Positions 50,104-58,934 are shown, numbered from the stretch's first letter. The stretch is 64,000 bases of DNA from Hymenobacter convexus (GCF_030580955.1 NZ_JAUQON010000011.1:124001-188000); one strand, 5' to 3'. Notes: a model not told the origin generated them from the letters alone. Translations and numbers: made by a program.

Positions 50104-51513
50104 TTATCGTCCTCGCCGCTTCAGGGCCTTCACGCCGGGGTTTGAGCCGCCTTTTTTGCCCACGAAAGCTTTGGCGCCCTTGGTGCTCTTCTTCTGGCCT
50201 TCTTTGAAGGGCTTGCCGGTGCGCTTGTCGATGGTCACGCCGGGCTTAATCCACTCCTTGCGGTCATGGAATGCCCCTTTAAACTCGGGGTCCAGCTTTT
50301 TGCGGCGGTCGTCGAGCTCACGGCCCATTTTCTGCTTTTCCTCGAAGGGCGTTTCTTCCACCACCACTTCCTCAGGCAAGGGCAGGAGCTCAATTTTCTG
50401 GTTGATGAGCGCCTCAATCTCGCCGATGTGCACCATCTCGGCCTCATTGGCGAAGGTGATGGCCGCCCCGATGTGCTGGGCCCGGCCCGTGCGCCCGATG
50501 CGGTGCACGTAGTCGTCGTGCACAATCGGCACGTCGAAGTTGATAACGTGCGTCACCTGCGGCACGTCGATGCCGCGCGCGGCCACGTCCGTTGCCACCA
50601 TGTAGCGCACCTCGCCGGCTTTGAAGGAGTCCATGCTGTTCATGCGTGCGTTCTGGCCCTTGTTGCCATGAATCACGCGCACCTCGCCGGCCGGCGCCTT
50701 GCGCTCCAGGAAATGGGCTACCTGGTCGGCGTGCTGCTTAGTGCGGCAGAAAAGCAGCACCCGCGTCATGGTATCGATGTCGCGGTAGAGCAGGAAGTGC
50801 AGCAGGTTGATTTTGGTGAGCAGGTTGGGCGCCTCGTACAGCACCTGGCTCACCGTGGAAGCCGTTTTGGCCGGCGGGCTCACCTCCACCCGCACCGGAA
50901 ATTCCAGAAATTCCTCGCTCAGCGTCGTCACCCGGTCGGGCATGGTGGCCGAGAATAGGGCGTTCTGCCGTTTGCGCGGGATAATTTCCAAGATGCGCCG
51001 AATCTGAGGCATGAAACCCATGTCCATCATTTTGTCGGCCTCGTCCATCACGAAGGTTTTCAGGTCGGTCAGGCGCACCGCGCCTTTCAGGTAAATTTCG
51101 AGCAGCCGGCCCGGCGTGGCCACCAGCACGTCGAGGCCCTGGGCAATGGTTTCAATCTGGGTTTTCGGCCCCAGGCCGCCGTAGATGGCGAAAATGCGCA
51201 GGTCGGTATTCACGGCCAGCGCCTTGAGGTGCGTCTCAATCTGCATGGCCAGTTCGCGCGTCGGCGCCAGCACCAGCGCCCGCGGGTTGGTGCCCTGGGC
51301 GTATTTCACCTTCATCAAAAGGGGCAGGCCGAAGGCGGCCGTTTTGCCGGTGCCCGTTTGGGCGATGCCCAGCACGTCGTGCCCGGCCAGTAGCAGCGGA
51401 ATGGTTTGCACCTGCACCGGCGTGGGCTCGGTGAAGCCCGCCTCGGCCACGGCGGAAAGGAGTTGTTTGTTGAGTTTGAAATCGTTGAACGATGGGGTGG
51501 TATTGGGTTCCAT
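50104..51513 (-). CDS. DEAD-box RNA helicase
   Basis: An ATP-dependent RNA helicase of 469 residues, of the RhlE/DeaD kind. Motifs in order are the Q motif (TEPTPVQVQTIPLLLAG), Walker A AQTGTGKT, PTRELAMQ, DEAD in VMDEADKMMD, SATMP, ARGIDVP and HRIGRTGR. The C-terminal 90 residues are basic and rich in Lys/Gly (KKSTKGAKAFVGKKGGSNPG), suited to RNA binding. ATG 51513 is chosen; the frame runs further up into the neighbouring repeat, which codes a meaningless LRCAQDDR. Confidence 0.95.
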   Translation of the reverse strand: MEPNTTPSFNDFKLNKQLLSAVAEAGFTEPTPVQVQTIPLLLAGHDVLGIAQTGTGKTAAFGLPLLMKVKYAQGTNPRALVLAPTRELAMQIETHLKALAVNTDLRIFAIYGGLGPKTQIETIAQGLDVLVATPGRLLEIYLKGAVRLTDLKTFVMDEADKMMDMGFMPQIRRILEIIPRKRQNALFSATMPDRVTTLSEEFLEFPVRVEVSPPAKTASTVSQVLYEAPNLLTKINLLHFLLYRDIDTMTRVLLFCRTKQHADQVAHFLERKAPAGEVRVIHGNKGQNARMNSMDSFKAGEVRYMVATDVAARGIDVPQVTHVINFDVPIVHDDYVHRIGRTGRAQHIGAAITFANEAEMVHIGEIEALINQKIELLPLPEEVVVEETPFEEKQKMGRELDDRRKKLDPEFKGAFHDRKEWIKPGVTIDKRTGKPFKEGQKKSTKGAKAFVGKKGGSNPGVKALKRRGR

Positions 51514-51540
51514 CCGGCAAAGGTCGGCATATTGAATACA

Positions 51541-51659
51541 TCTGTCATCCTGAGCGCAGCGAAGTACCTTATCAAGCCAGAGCAACGTGCCATCCATAAT
51601 TGGTCCACTGCAAGCCGTTCAGCGGCGATAAGGTCCTTCGCTGCGTTCAGGATGACAGA
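51541..51659. repeat. Dispersed palindromic repeat, family 1 (copy F)
   Basis: Arms 51541-51573 and 51627-51659, core GTCATCCTGAGCGCAGCGAA, with a unique 53-base centre. It is the only copy upstream of gene starts (helicase on one side, tRNA-His on the other) rather than after a stop codon. Confidence 0.9.
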
Positions 51660-51699
51660 AGGCTAAAGAACTTTTTTTGCTCAATCCCGCTTCTTTTTC

Positions 51700-51707
51700 T
51701 ATCTTTG
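51700..51707 (+). promoter_or_regulatory. -7 promoter box of tRNA-His
   Basis: TATCTTTG with TTG at 51677-51679, a 20-base spacing, is a full match to the Bacteroidota promoter. The tRNA begins 19 bases downstream. Confidence 0.75.
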
Positions 51708-51725
51708 CACCACCAAAACAAACCT

Positions 51726-51800
<75 letters not shown>

Positions 51801-51809
51801 CTCCAAAGA

Positions 51810-51839
51810 AAGTCCCCGGAATTATCCGGGGACTTTTTT
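51810..51839 (+). terminator. Terminator after tRNA-His
   Basis: AAGTCCCCGGA and TCCGGGGACTT pair around ATTA, followed by a T-run. Confidence 0.93.
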
Positions 51840-51907
51840 GTTGCTTGCAATGAATCCGTTTTAATGCGGCTTTAATTCGAACGTTTTATTCATCACATTT
51901 TACCTGC

Positions 51908-52849
51908 ATGAGTCTGCTCGTCATCGGCAGCGTCGCATTCGACGCCCTGGAAACGCCTTTCGGCAAAACCGATAAAATCATCGGCGGTGCTGCCACCTAC
52001 ATCAGCCTTTCGGCGTCGTATTCGCTGAAACCCGTAAAACTGGTGGCCGTGGTGGGCGACGATTTCCCGCAGTCCGATATCCTGCTGCTCGAAGAGCACG
52101 GCGTGGACGTGGAGGGCCTGCAAATCAAGGAAGGCGAGAAGTCGTTCTTCTGGTCGGGCATTTATTCCAAAGACTTGAACTCGCGCGAAACCCTCGTGAC
52201 CGAGCTCAACGTGCTGGCCGATTTCGACCCCATCATCCCCGATGCGTATCAGGACTGCAAGTACCTCATGCTGGGCAACTTGGCCCCGCAGGTGCAGCGC
52301 CTCGTCATTCAGCGCCTCGTGAACCGGCCCAAGCTGATTGTGATGGACACCATGAACTTTTGGATGGACATCGCCCTCGAAGAGCTCATTGCCACCATCG
52401 AAATGGTGGACGTGCTGAGCATCAACGACGAGGAAGCCCGCCAACTCTCCGGCGAGTACTCGCTGGTGAAAGCGGCCAAAAAAATTATGGCGATGGGGCC
52501 GAAATTCCTCATCATCAAGAAAGGCGAGCACGGCGCCTTGCTTTTCCACAAAAACAAGGTCTTCTACGCCCCCGCACTGCCGCTGGAAGAGGTGTTCGAC
52601 CCCACCGGTGCCGGCGACACGTTCGCGGGCGGCTTCATCGGCCACCTGGCCGCTACGGACGACATCAGCTTCGAAAACATGAAGCGCGCCGTGATTCACG
52701 GTTCGGCCATGGCCTCGTTCTGCGTGGAGAAATTCGGCACCGAGCGCCTGCTCAACCTCACGGATGAGGAAGTAGAAGCCCGCGAGGCCCAGTTTGCCGA
52801 GTTGGTGAAAGTGGTGCCGGCTTCGGCCGTGGCCAACGTGCCGGCCTAG
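51908..52849 (+). CDS. PfkB-family carbohydrate or nucleoside kinase
   Basis: A 313-residue cytosolic kinase. N-terminal GSVAFDALETPFGKTDK and IIGGAATYISLSAS, and C-terminal DPTGAGDTFAGGFIGHLA with the catalytic Asp, define the PfkB/ribokinase superfamily. The substrate is not clear. The N-terminal pattern with a Gly-Gly-Ala-Ala-Thr-Tyr loop differs from KdgK upstream in the window, so the two are not recent duplicates. Confidence 0.88.
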   Translation: MSLLVIGSVAFDALETPFGKTDKIIGGAATYISLSASYSLKPVKLVAVVGDDFPQSDILLLEEHGVDVEGLQIKEGEKSFFWSGIYSKDLNSRETLVTELNVLADFDPIIPDAYQDCKYLMLGNLAPQVQRLVIQRLVNRPKLIVMDTMNFWMDIALEELIATIEMVDVLSINDEEARQLSGEYSLVKAAKKIMAMGPKFLIIKKGEHGALLFHKNKVFYAPALPLEEVFDPTGAGDTFAGGFIGHLAATDDISFENMKRAVIHGSAMASFCVEKFGTERLLNLTDEEVEAREAQFAELVKVVPASAVANVPA

Positions 52850-52919
52850 GTTTCCCGAAGGCAACTTTTTGGCGGCGGAAGGGTACAACTACTCATCTTC
52901 CACTCAACCACCTTCCGCC

Positions 52920-53162
52920 ATGGGACACGCCAAAAAAGACACCGACCTGCAGAACGAAAAAACGTCTGTGAACCCGGCCGCTAATACCAAAAAGAAAAGC
53001 ACCCAAGTGCAAAGCCCGAACACGATGGACGTTTCCGCTCACGGCAACACCACCGACGGCAACAGCGCCGGCCACGGCGTCGACAACATCCGCAACAACC
53101 CGCAGGGCAACCGCCCGATGTCCGTTAGCGGCGGCAAAGGCCCCGGCAAACAGGGCAACTAG
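52920..53162 (+). CDS. Small hydrophilic protein, probably disordered
   Basis: An 80-residue protein with no hydrophobic segment, rich in Asn, Gly, Lys and Ser (KTSVNPAANTKKKSTQVQ, GNTTDGNSAGHGVDN, GKGPGKQGN). The composition is like stress-related or hydrophilin-type proteins, which is only an analogy. It has a good start and is followed by a strong terminator, which supports a real short gene. The frame is open 17 codons further up. Confidence 0.65.
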   Translation: MGHAKKDTDLQNEKTSVNPAANTKKKSTQVQSPNTMDVSAHGNTTDGNSAGHGVDNIRNNPQGNRPMSVSGGKGPGKQGN

Positions 53163-53180
53163 TCGTTGCGAAATCAACAG

Positions 53181-53216
53181 AAAAGGCCCCGTCGGATTCG
53201 TCCGGCGGGGCCTTTT
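53181..53216. terminator. Bidirectional terminator, 53.2 kb
   Basis: AAAAGGCCCCGTCGGA pairs with TCCGGCGGGGCCTTTT around TTCG. It lies between convergent genes. Confidence 0.92.
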
Positions 53217-53233
53217 GTATTTCCTGAATCAGG

Positions 53234-54967
53234 CTAAAATTCCCAGCCTAGCCACTGCTGATACCCGCGCTTCTGCGCCTCATCGGCCGTTTCCAGCTTG
53301 TCTACCACGTAGCGTTGCCCGAAGCGGATGCCCGGCCTAGCGGCCAGCGTCACCGTTAGCAGCCGGTTCTGGCGGAACACACTCACCTCGTAGGCTGATT
53401 CACCTGAACTGAGCAGGTTTTGCAGGTTCATGTCGACGCGGCGGCCGTTCACAGCCACAATTTCATCGTCCACGGTCAGGGCCGCGGCGGCGGGCGAGTT
53501 GGGCCAGATGGCGCTTACCTCCGTGCGCTCATTCTTCACTACCGTGCGGAAACCGAAGTGGCCTTCCGAAGCCGAGGTGTTTTCGCCCACCAGCAACTGG
53601 CAGCCCACCGTGTGTAGCACGCGGTCGAGCGGTTCCTGCAGCGGCGCGGTGCCGTAGATGAACTTGTCGAAATAGGCATGCATATCGCGCCCAGCCACCT
53701 CGTTCACAAGGCGCACGTAGTCCTCCTCCGTGTAGCCGATGCCGGTTTTGCCGAACTCCTCGTTCAGCCGCCGCATCACGTCATCGAGGCTGCGGGCGTG
53801 GCCGGAAAGCTGGCGGATGGTCAAGTCCAAGAGCATAGCTACCAGCGCACCCTTGTGGTACACCGACACCTTGCGGTCGGGCACGCCGGGCTTATAGCCG
53901 TCCAGCCAGAGGTCCATGCTGGCGTCGGCTAGCGAGAGGTTGTCGCCGCCGGCATCGTCGTAGTGCTTGCGCAGCACGATGTTCAACTCCTCAAAATACT
54001 GCGCCGGGCTGCGCACGTGGCTGCGGGCCAGCAGGTACTCGCCGTAGTACGTCGTGATGCCTTCCGCAATGAAGCAGGTGCGGAAGTAGTTCTCGCGGCT
54101 GTAGTCGTAGGGCTGCATCTCGGCCGGCCGGATGCTCTTGATGTTCCAGGTGTGGAACAACTCGTGGCAGCTCACGCCCAGCAATTCCTTGTACAGGCCC
54201 TCGCTCATAATCAGTTCGGCCGGTCCCAGCGTAATTACCGTGGAGTTGTTGTGCTCCACGCCGTGGTAGTGCTTGTAGGGCAGAAACTGGTTCAGGAAGT
54301 GGTAATCTGCCACCGGAAAGCCGCCGAATAGCGTCAGCTGCTCCTCTGAAAAGGCCTTGAAGTCGGCCAGCAGCTTCGGCCAGTTCACCAGCGCCTCGCC
54401 CTGCACCCAAACGTGAAACGGCAGGCCTCCGGCCTCGTATTCTTGGTGCGTGAGCGCAGGGCTGGCAATGAGCGGCGAGTCGGCCAGCTGGTCGAAATTC
54501 TGCGCCGAAAGCACATTCGGTGCGGTTTGCTTCAACCCACACGCCACCTGCCAGCCTTCCGGCAGCGTCAGGGTCAGCTCGCAGTCCTCCAGTTGCCGGC
54601 CTTCGGCGTACATCAGCGCCTGCACGGGGTTCAGGTACAGCTGCGACTCATCGAGCCAGGAGCCACCGGCGTCCATTTGGTGGGCGTAGAATTGGTAGCG
54701 CACCCGCACGGTGCGGCCGGCCGCGTGGGGTACCTCCCACCGGTCCTTGGTGAGCTTGCGGTAGGGGAGGGGCTGGCCGGTGGCAACGTCCTCAACCACC
54801 ACGCGTTGAATCTTCTGGGCGAAGTTCTGCAGCTCGTAGCGGCCGGGGCGCCAGGCGGGCAGCTGAAGTTCCAGCGGCGCCTGGGCATCGGCGGCCACAT
54901 CCAGTGTGAGCTCGATTTGCAGGTAAAACGTGAGGGGATTCTCGTAGGAAACGCGGTAGTGAATCAT
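53234..54967 (-). CDS. M61-family aminopeptidase with PDZ domain
   Basis: A zinc peptidase of 577 residues related to glycyl aminopeptidase. The N-terminal beta domain (about 1-180) is followed by the thermolysin-like core with HELFH at residues 268-272 and SIRPAEMQPYDY after it. The third ligand is in the ITTYYGEYLLAR helix region. A C-terminal PDZ domain (about 480-560; VDDEIVAVNGRRVDMNLQNL) follows. No signal peptide is seen from ATG 54967. The upstream part of the frame overlaps the rpmH promoter region and is rejected. Confidence 0.92.
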   Translation of the reverse strand: MIHYRVSYENPLTFYLQIELTLDVAADAQAPLELQLPAWRPGRYELQNFAQKIQRVVVEDVATGQPLPYRKLTKDRWEVPHAAGRTVRVRYQFYAHQMDAGGSWLDESQLYLNPVQALMYAEGRQLEDCELTLTLPEGWQVACGLKQTAPNVLSAQNFDQLADSPLIASPALTHQEYEAGGLPFHVWVQGEALVNWPKLLADFKAFSEEQLTLFGGFPVADYHFLNQFLPYKHYHGVEHNNSTVITLGPAELIMSEGLYKELLGVSCHELFHTWNIKSIRPAEMQPYDYSRENYFRTCFIAEGITTYYGEYLLARSHVRSPAQYFEELNIVLRKHYDDAGGDNLSLADASMDLWLDGYKPGVPDRKVSVYHKGALVAMLLDLTIRQLSGHARSLDDVMRRLNEEFGKTGIGYTEEDYVRLVNEVAGRDMHAYFDKFIYGTAPLQEPLDRVLHTVGCQLLVGENTSASEGHFGFRTVVKNERTEVSAIWPNSPAAAALTVDDEIVAVNGRRVDMNLQNLLSSGESAYEVSVFRQNRLLTVTLAARPGIRFGQRYVVDKLETADEAQKRGYQQWLGWEF

Positions 54968-55060
54968 CGCCAAAACGGTATAAATGGCCTTAAAACTACT
55001 GCCTACGTGCCCGTCATCGTAAAAGTGGCTGAGGCCCTTGCCTTTTCCAGCCAAAGCCCG

Positions 55061-55068
55061 TACCTTTG
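55061..55068 (+). promoter_or_regulatory. -7 promoter box of rpmH
   Basis: TACCTTTG with TTG at 55038-55040, a 20-base spacing. It is 41 bases before the rpmH ATG. Confidence 0.75.
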
Positions 55069-55108
55069 CCGGCCCAACTCGAAACTCGTCTTTTTAAGAT
55101 TCCTTGAT

Positions 55109-55267
55109 ATGAAACGTACCTATCAGCCCTCGAAGCGCAAGCGTGTGAACAAGCATGGCTTCCGTCTGCGCATGGAAACCGCTAACGGCCGCAACGTGCT
55201 GGCCCGTCGTCGTGCCAAAGGCCGCAAGCGCCTCACCGTATCCGACGAAGGCAAGCACAAGCGCTAG
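55109..55267 (+). CDS. rpmH: Ribosomal protein bL34
   Basis: A 52-residue large-subunit protein. The sequence MKRTYQPSKRKRVNKHGFR and the ending RRRAKGRKRLTVSDEGKHKR are the standard bL34 pattern. The frame is open for 232 codons upstream as an antisense shadow of the M61 gene; the true start is set by family identity and the promoter at 55061. It pairs with rnpA as in most bacteria. Confidence 0.98.
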   Translation: MKRTYQPSKRKRVNKHGFRLRMETANGRNVLARRRAKGRKRLTVSDEGKHKR

Positions 55268-55314
55268 TCTTTTTAGCCGTTAGCCGAAAGCTTCTGGCTG
55301 GTAGCTAACAGATT

Positions 55315-55369
55315 GCCGCATTGCTGAGACAGCGTCACGCTGTCGTGGCAATGCGGCTTCGCTATTTTT
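55315..55369 (+). terminator. Hairpin terminator between rpmH and rnpA
   Basis: GCCGCATTGC (55315-55324) pairs with GCAATGCGGC (55348-55357), with an inner GACAGCGT/ACGCTGTC pairing, then a T-run. The T-run overlaps TATTTTTG (55363-55370), which may also be a -7 box for rnpA, so rnpA could have its own promoter right after the terminator. Confidence 0.75.
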
Positions 55370-55422
55370 GGCCACGCCAGAGTGGTTTTTGCCGCCACAG
55401 CAGCGGCCGATAGACAAGCACC

Positions 55423-55872
55423 GTGACCGAGCCAACAGCTAACGACGCTCCGCTAACCGCTAAGCGAAAATATACCTTTCCCAAAGAGGAGCACCTGTGC
55501 CGCAAGAAGCTCATCGAGGAGCTTTTCAGCAAGCAGAGTTCCTCTTTCGGCGTTTACCCGCTGCGGCTGGTCTGGATAAAAGCGCCCGCACCCACCACGG
55601 CCCCGCCGCAGGTGCTCATCAGCGTGAGCAAGCGCACCTTCAAGCGGGCTGTCGACCGCAACCGGCTCAAGCGGCTTATTCGGGAGGCGTACCGGCTCAA
55701 TAAATATCGGCTCACCGAGCAACCAAATGGGCACCAAGTCGCTCTGCTGGGTATTATCTTCACGGGAAAGGAAAAAAGTCCACTGGCCCTGGTGGAAAAA
55801 AAATTAATTTCCGGTATTCTTCGTTTGATGGGCACGACTGTTGAGGCATCCGCCTCGCCGCCGGCCCCGTAG
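55423..55872 (+). CDS. rnpA: Ribonuclease P protein component
   Basis: RnpA is the protein subunit of RNase P, which trims tRNA 5' ends. It has 149 residues with the family core FPKEEHLCRKKLIEELF and the signature SKRTFKRAVDRNRLKRLIRE. The GTG start at 55423 gives a slightly long N-terminus; no in-frame ATG lies between it and the conserved part. Confidence 0.94.
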   Translation: MTEPTANDAPLTAKRKYTFPKEEHLCRKKLIEELFSKQSSSFGVYPLRLVWIKAPAPTTAPPQVLISVSKRTFKRAVDRNRLKRLIREAYRLNKYRLTEQPNGHQVALLGIIFTGKEKSPLALVEKKLISGILRLMGTTVEASASPPAP

Positions 55873-55898
55873 ATTCGCCTCGCCGCTATCCGTTCTGT

Positions 55899-57593
55899 AT
55901 GACTATCCGCAAAAAGCTACTCGCTACCCTGGCCTTGAGCACGCTGGGTTTGGTTTCCTTCCGCGCCGCCTCCGACAACGAGCGGTACTTCGAAATCGCC
56001 AAGAACCTGGACATTTTCGCCACGCTCTTCAAGGAAGTCAATACCTATTACGTCGACGAGATAACGCCCGCCAAGCTGGTGAAAACCGGCATTGACGCCA
56101 TGTTGCGCTCGCTCGACCCCTATACTAATTACATTCCGGAAGACGACATCGAGGATTTCCGCACCATGACCACCGGGCAGTACGGCGGCATTGGGGCCTC
56201 GGTGGCCAAGCGCAACGGCAAGGCCGTGGTGATGAGTACTTTGGAGGGGTATCCGGCCCAGAAAGCCGGTTTGCTGCCCGGCGATGAGCTGCTGGATATC
56301 AACGGCGTGGTCATCGATAAAAAGTCGAGCTCCGACATCGGCAAGCTCCTGAAAGGCCAGGCCAATTCGATGGTGAAGCTGCTGGTGACGCGCTACGGCC
56401 AGGAAAAACCCGTGCAAATCGACGTTGCCTTCGATAAAATCCATCTGGACAACGTGCCTTACACCGGTATGATTTCCGGCGATGTGGGCTACTTCCAGCT
56501 CGGCGGCTTCACGGTGGATGCGGGCAAGGAAGTGCGCGCCGCTGTGACCAAGCTCAAGGAGCAGGGCGCGAAGAAAATCGTGTTCGACATCCGCGACAAC
56601 CCCGGCGGCCTGCTGAACGAGGCGGTGAACATCTCCAATCTCTTCATCGACAAAGGCCTCGATGTGGTGAGCACCAAGGGCAAGGTGACGGAGTGGAACA
56701 AGACCTACAAGGCCCTCGACCAGCCGCTCGATACCCAGATTCCGATTGCCATCATCACGAGCAACCGTTCGGCGTCGGCGTCCGAAATCGTGTCGGGCGT
56801 GCTGCAGGACTACGACCGCGCCGTGGTGGTGGGCGAGCGCACCTTTGGCAAGGGCCTTGTGCAGGCCACCCGGCCGCTGAGCTACAACTCGCAGCTGAAG
56901 GTGACCACCGCCAAGTACTACATTCCGAGCGGCCGCTGCATCCAGGAAATCGACTACGCCCACCGCAGCGAAGATGGTACGCTGGGCAAATTCCCCGATT
57001 CGCTGCGCACAGCCTTTAAAACCACCGCCGGCCGCACCGTGTACGACGGTGGCGGCGTGGCCCCCGATATTGAAGTGCAGGACCGCGAAATTGCGGACAT
57101 CACCCGCATCCTGCTCCAGAAGAACTACCTCTTCGACTACGCCACCCGCTACCGCGCCGAGCATCCGACCATTTCGCCCGCCCGCCAGTTCAAGCTCTCG
57201 GATACCGATTACCAGAAGTTTGTAACTTACCTGCAAGGCAAGAACATCAGCTACAGCACCGACGCTGAAAAGGCCCTTACCGACCTCAGCAAGAAGGTGA
57301 AAGAAGAAAAGCACTACGACGACGTGAAGCTGGAGCTCGAAGCCATCCGCAAGAAAGTGACCGTGAACAAGGCCAACGACCTGCAACGCTTCAAGCCCGA
57401 AATCAAGGAATTGCTGGAGCAGGAAATCGTGTCGCGCTACTACTATGAAAAGGGCCGCACCGAAGCCGGCTTCGACGACGACCCCAACATCATCGCCGCC
57501 GTGGCCGTCCTGAACGACCCCAACCGCTACGCCGCGCTGCTGAAGCCCACGGGCCAGGCCGCCAGCGCCCGCAAGTCGGCGGGGACGAAGTAA
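55899..57593 (+). CDS. S41-family C-terminal processing peptidase
   Basis: A periplasmic serine protease of 564 residues related to CtpA/Prc. It has an N-terminal signal or anchor (KKLLATLALSTLGLVSF). The S41 N-terminal region comes next, then a PDZ domain (about 90-180) and the catalytic core with DIRDNPGGLLNEAVN. SASASE at residues 291-296 holds the nucleophile, and GKGLVQ holds Lys318. It begins 26 bases after rnpA and may be co-transcribed with it. The C-terminal 150 residues are helical and extend beyond the core. Confidence 0.93.
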   Translation: MTIRKKLLATLALSTLGLVSFRAASDNERYFEIAKNLDIFATLFKEVNTYYVDEITPAKLVKTGIDAMLRSLDPYTNYIPEDDIEDFRTMTTGQYGGIGASVAKRNGKAVVMSTLEGYPAQKAGLLPGDELLDINGVVIDKKSSSDIGKLLKGQANSMVKLLVTRYGQEKPVQIDVAFDKIHLDNVPYTGMISGDVGYFQLGGFTVDAGKEVRAAVTKLKEQGAKKIVFDIRDNPGGLLNEAVNISNLFIDKGLDVVSTKGKVTEWNKTYKALDQPLDTQIPIAIITSNRSASASEIVSGVLQDYDRAVVVGERTFGKGLVQATRPLSYNSQLKVTTAKYYIPSGRCIQEIDYAHRSEDGTLGKFPDSLRTAFKTTAGRTVYDGGGVAPDIEVQDREIADITRILLQKNYLFDYATRYRAEHPTISPARQFKLSDTDYQKFVTYLQGKNISYSTDAEKALTDLSKKVKEEKHYDDVKLELEAIRKKVTVNKANDLQRFKPEIKELLEQEIVSRYYYEKGRTEAGFDDDPNIIAAVAVLNDPNRYAALLKPTGQAASARKSAGTK

Positions 57594-57613
57594 TTTTGAG
57601 TTGCGTTAAGTAG

Positions 57614-57645
57614 AAAAGCAGGCGCTGAAAGGTGCCTGCTTTTTT
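57614..57645. terminator. Terminator after the S41 peptidase gene
   Basis: AAAAGCAGGC and GCCTGCTTTTTT pair around a short loop. It sits between the S41 gene and the convergent SUFU-domain gene and touches the stop of the latter. Confidence 0.9.
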
Positions 57646-58196
57646 CATGCACAAGAAGCACGCTGTCTATTAAGATAATCCAGTCCACAATCTTCAAAGC
57701 GTTGCTCCAACGCATCCCATCCGTTCTCAATCTTGTAATCTCGTTCACTTTCTGTAATCGGCAGCAGCCAAAGATTACGCAAGTGCCCATCCTTGAAATT
57801 AAAAATTTCTAAAGCCTCGCCATCCATATAAGGAAGCGAAATGAAGCCGAAGCAGCAGGTGGAATCATCTTGCCAAGGCCGTCCGAAATTGACAGTATGA
57901 TGTAAGCCGAGAGGCGTGTTATTCCGGTGGAAGGAAGCAGTGATAGTGAGCAACTCAATCAGCGTCGAATCTTGCTTATTAGAAAAGACATGCAACTAAA
58001 TCAAGTTGGCTGGATTATCGGTTGACATTCCAAGCGTAGAGTAAATCCAGAAGTCGTGCTTTTCCGATGGCGTAAATTCCAATACAGAAAAGTCCTCTGA
58101 CATTTTCTTAATCGGGTCTGGAATCTGGCCTTTCTTATCAGTGCTTGTGCCCCAGTTCGTTTCTAAGTGCTGCTTGAGCAACTCCAGATTATACAT
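57645..58196 (-). pseudogene. Suppressor-of-fused (SUFU) domain gene broken by one in-frame TAG
   Basis: Reading from ATG 58196, 66 codons end at TAG (57998-57996) and the same frame then continues for 116 more codons to a TGA at 57645. Both parts belong to one SUFU domain: the first has DPIKKMSEDFSVLEFTPS, the second LLTITASFHRNNTPLGLHHT, VNFGRPW, ISLPYMDGEALEIFNF and LLPITESERDYKIENG. There is no frameshift and the C-terminal part has no sign of decay. TAG differs from GAG (Glu) by one base. Codon use is AT-richer than its neighbours. Bacterial SUFU proteins are often linked to toxin immunity; here no toxin gene is nearby. Confidence 0.8.
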
Positions 58197-58202
58197 CTTC
58201 AA

Positions 58203-58210
58203 TAATTTTG
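58203..58210 (+). promoter_or_regulatory. -7 promoter box of tsaB
   Basis: TAATTTTG matches TAnnTTTG. It stands 23 bases before the tsaB start and only 7 bases from the start of the divergent SUFU gene, so the two promoters overlap. Confidence 0.5.
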
Positions 58211-58232
58211 CGCCGGAAATTTCAAATCTACA

Positions 58233-58934
58233 TTGAGCAAATCCCTCCTCCTCTCCCTCGAAACCTCGTCTCCCGTCTGCTCCGTTGCCCTGCACCGCGT
58301 GGCCGACGGCTCCTTGGTCGGCCAGTCCGAGCTGCGGCTCGATAAGTCGCACTCCACCCACCTCACCGTGCTCATCGAGCAGCTGCTCGCCAATACCGGC
58401 CACCAACTGGCCGACCTCGCCGCCGTGGCTGTAAGCGACGGGCCCGGTTCCTACACCGGCTTGCGCATCGGTGGGGCTGCCGCTAAAGGGCTATGTTTTG
58501 CGCTCGATATTCCGCTGGTGGCCGTGAGCACGTTGCGGGCGCTAGCGGCGCAGGTGGCGGCCGGCACTGCCCGCCCCGAAAATCACCTATTCTGCCCTAT
58601 GCTGGATGCCCGGCGGCAGGAAGTATACGCCGCGCTGTACACCCACGATGGCCGAGAGGTACTAGTGCCCACCCCCCTCATCCTCGACGCCGACACGCTG
58701 GCCGAACAATTGGCCCACCATTCCGTGTTATTCTTCGGTCACGGCGCGGCTAAGTTTCAGGCCTTGCTGGGAGAACAACCTAATGCTGGTTTCCTGGCGG
58801 GCATTGAGCCGTCGGCTATTTCGGTGGGGCAGTTGGGCGTAGCTGCATTTCACCGGCAGCAATTCCAGGACGTAGCGTACTACGAACCGTTTTACCTGAA
58901 AGAAGTGTACACAACCACGCCGAAAGCGAAGTAG
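58233..58934 (+). CDS. tsaB: tRNA threonylcarbamoyladenosine protein TsaB
   Basis: TsaB is a partner of TsaD in making the t6A base of tRNAs that read ANN codons. It has 233 residues. The N-terminal part LLLSLETSSPVCSVAL and SDGPGSYTGLRIGGAAAKGL are family signatures, with the metal-free fold typical of TsaB. The start is TTG at 58233, since no ATG lies between the promoter and the conserved N-terminus. Its stop TAG is part of a palindromic repeat. Confidence 0.93.
   Translation: MSKSLLLSLETSSPVCSVALHRVADGSLVGQSELRLDKSHSTHLTVLIEQLLANTGHQLADLAAVAVSDGPGSYTGLRIGGAAAKGLCFALDIPLVAVSTLRALAAQVAAGTARPENHLFCPMLDARRQEVYAALYTHDGREVLVPTPLILDADTLAEQLAHHSVLFFGHGAAKFQALLGEQPNAGFLAGIEPSAISVGQLGVAAFHRQQFQDVAYYEPFYLKEVYTTTPKAK

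Noticed and set aside
51513..51597. Longer N-terminus for the DEAD-box helicase
   Set aside because: The added residues come from repeat copy F and an AT-rich leader. The family start fits ATG 51513.
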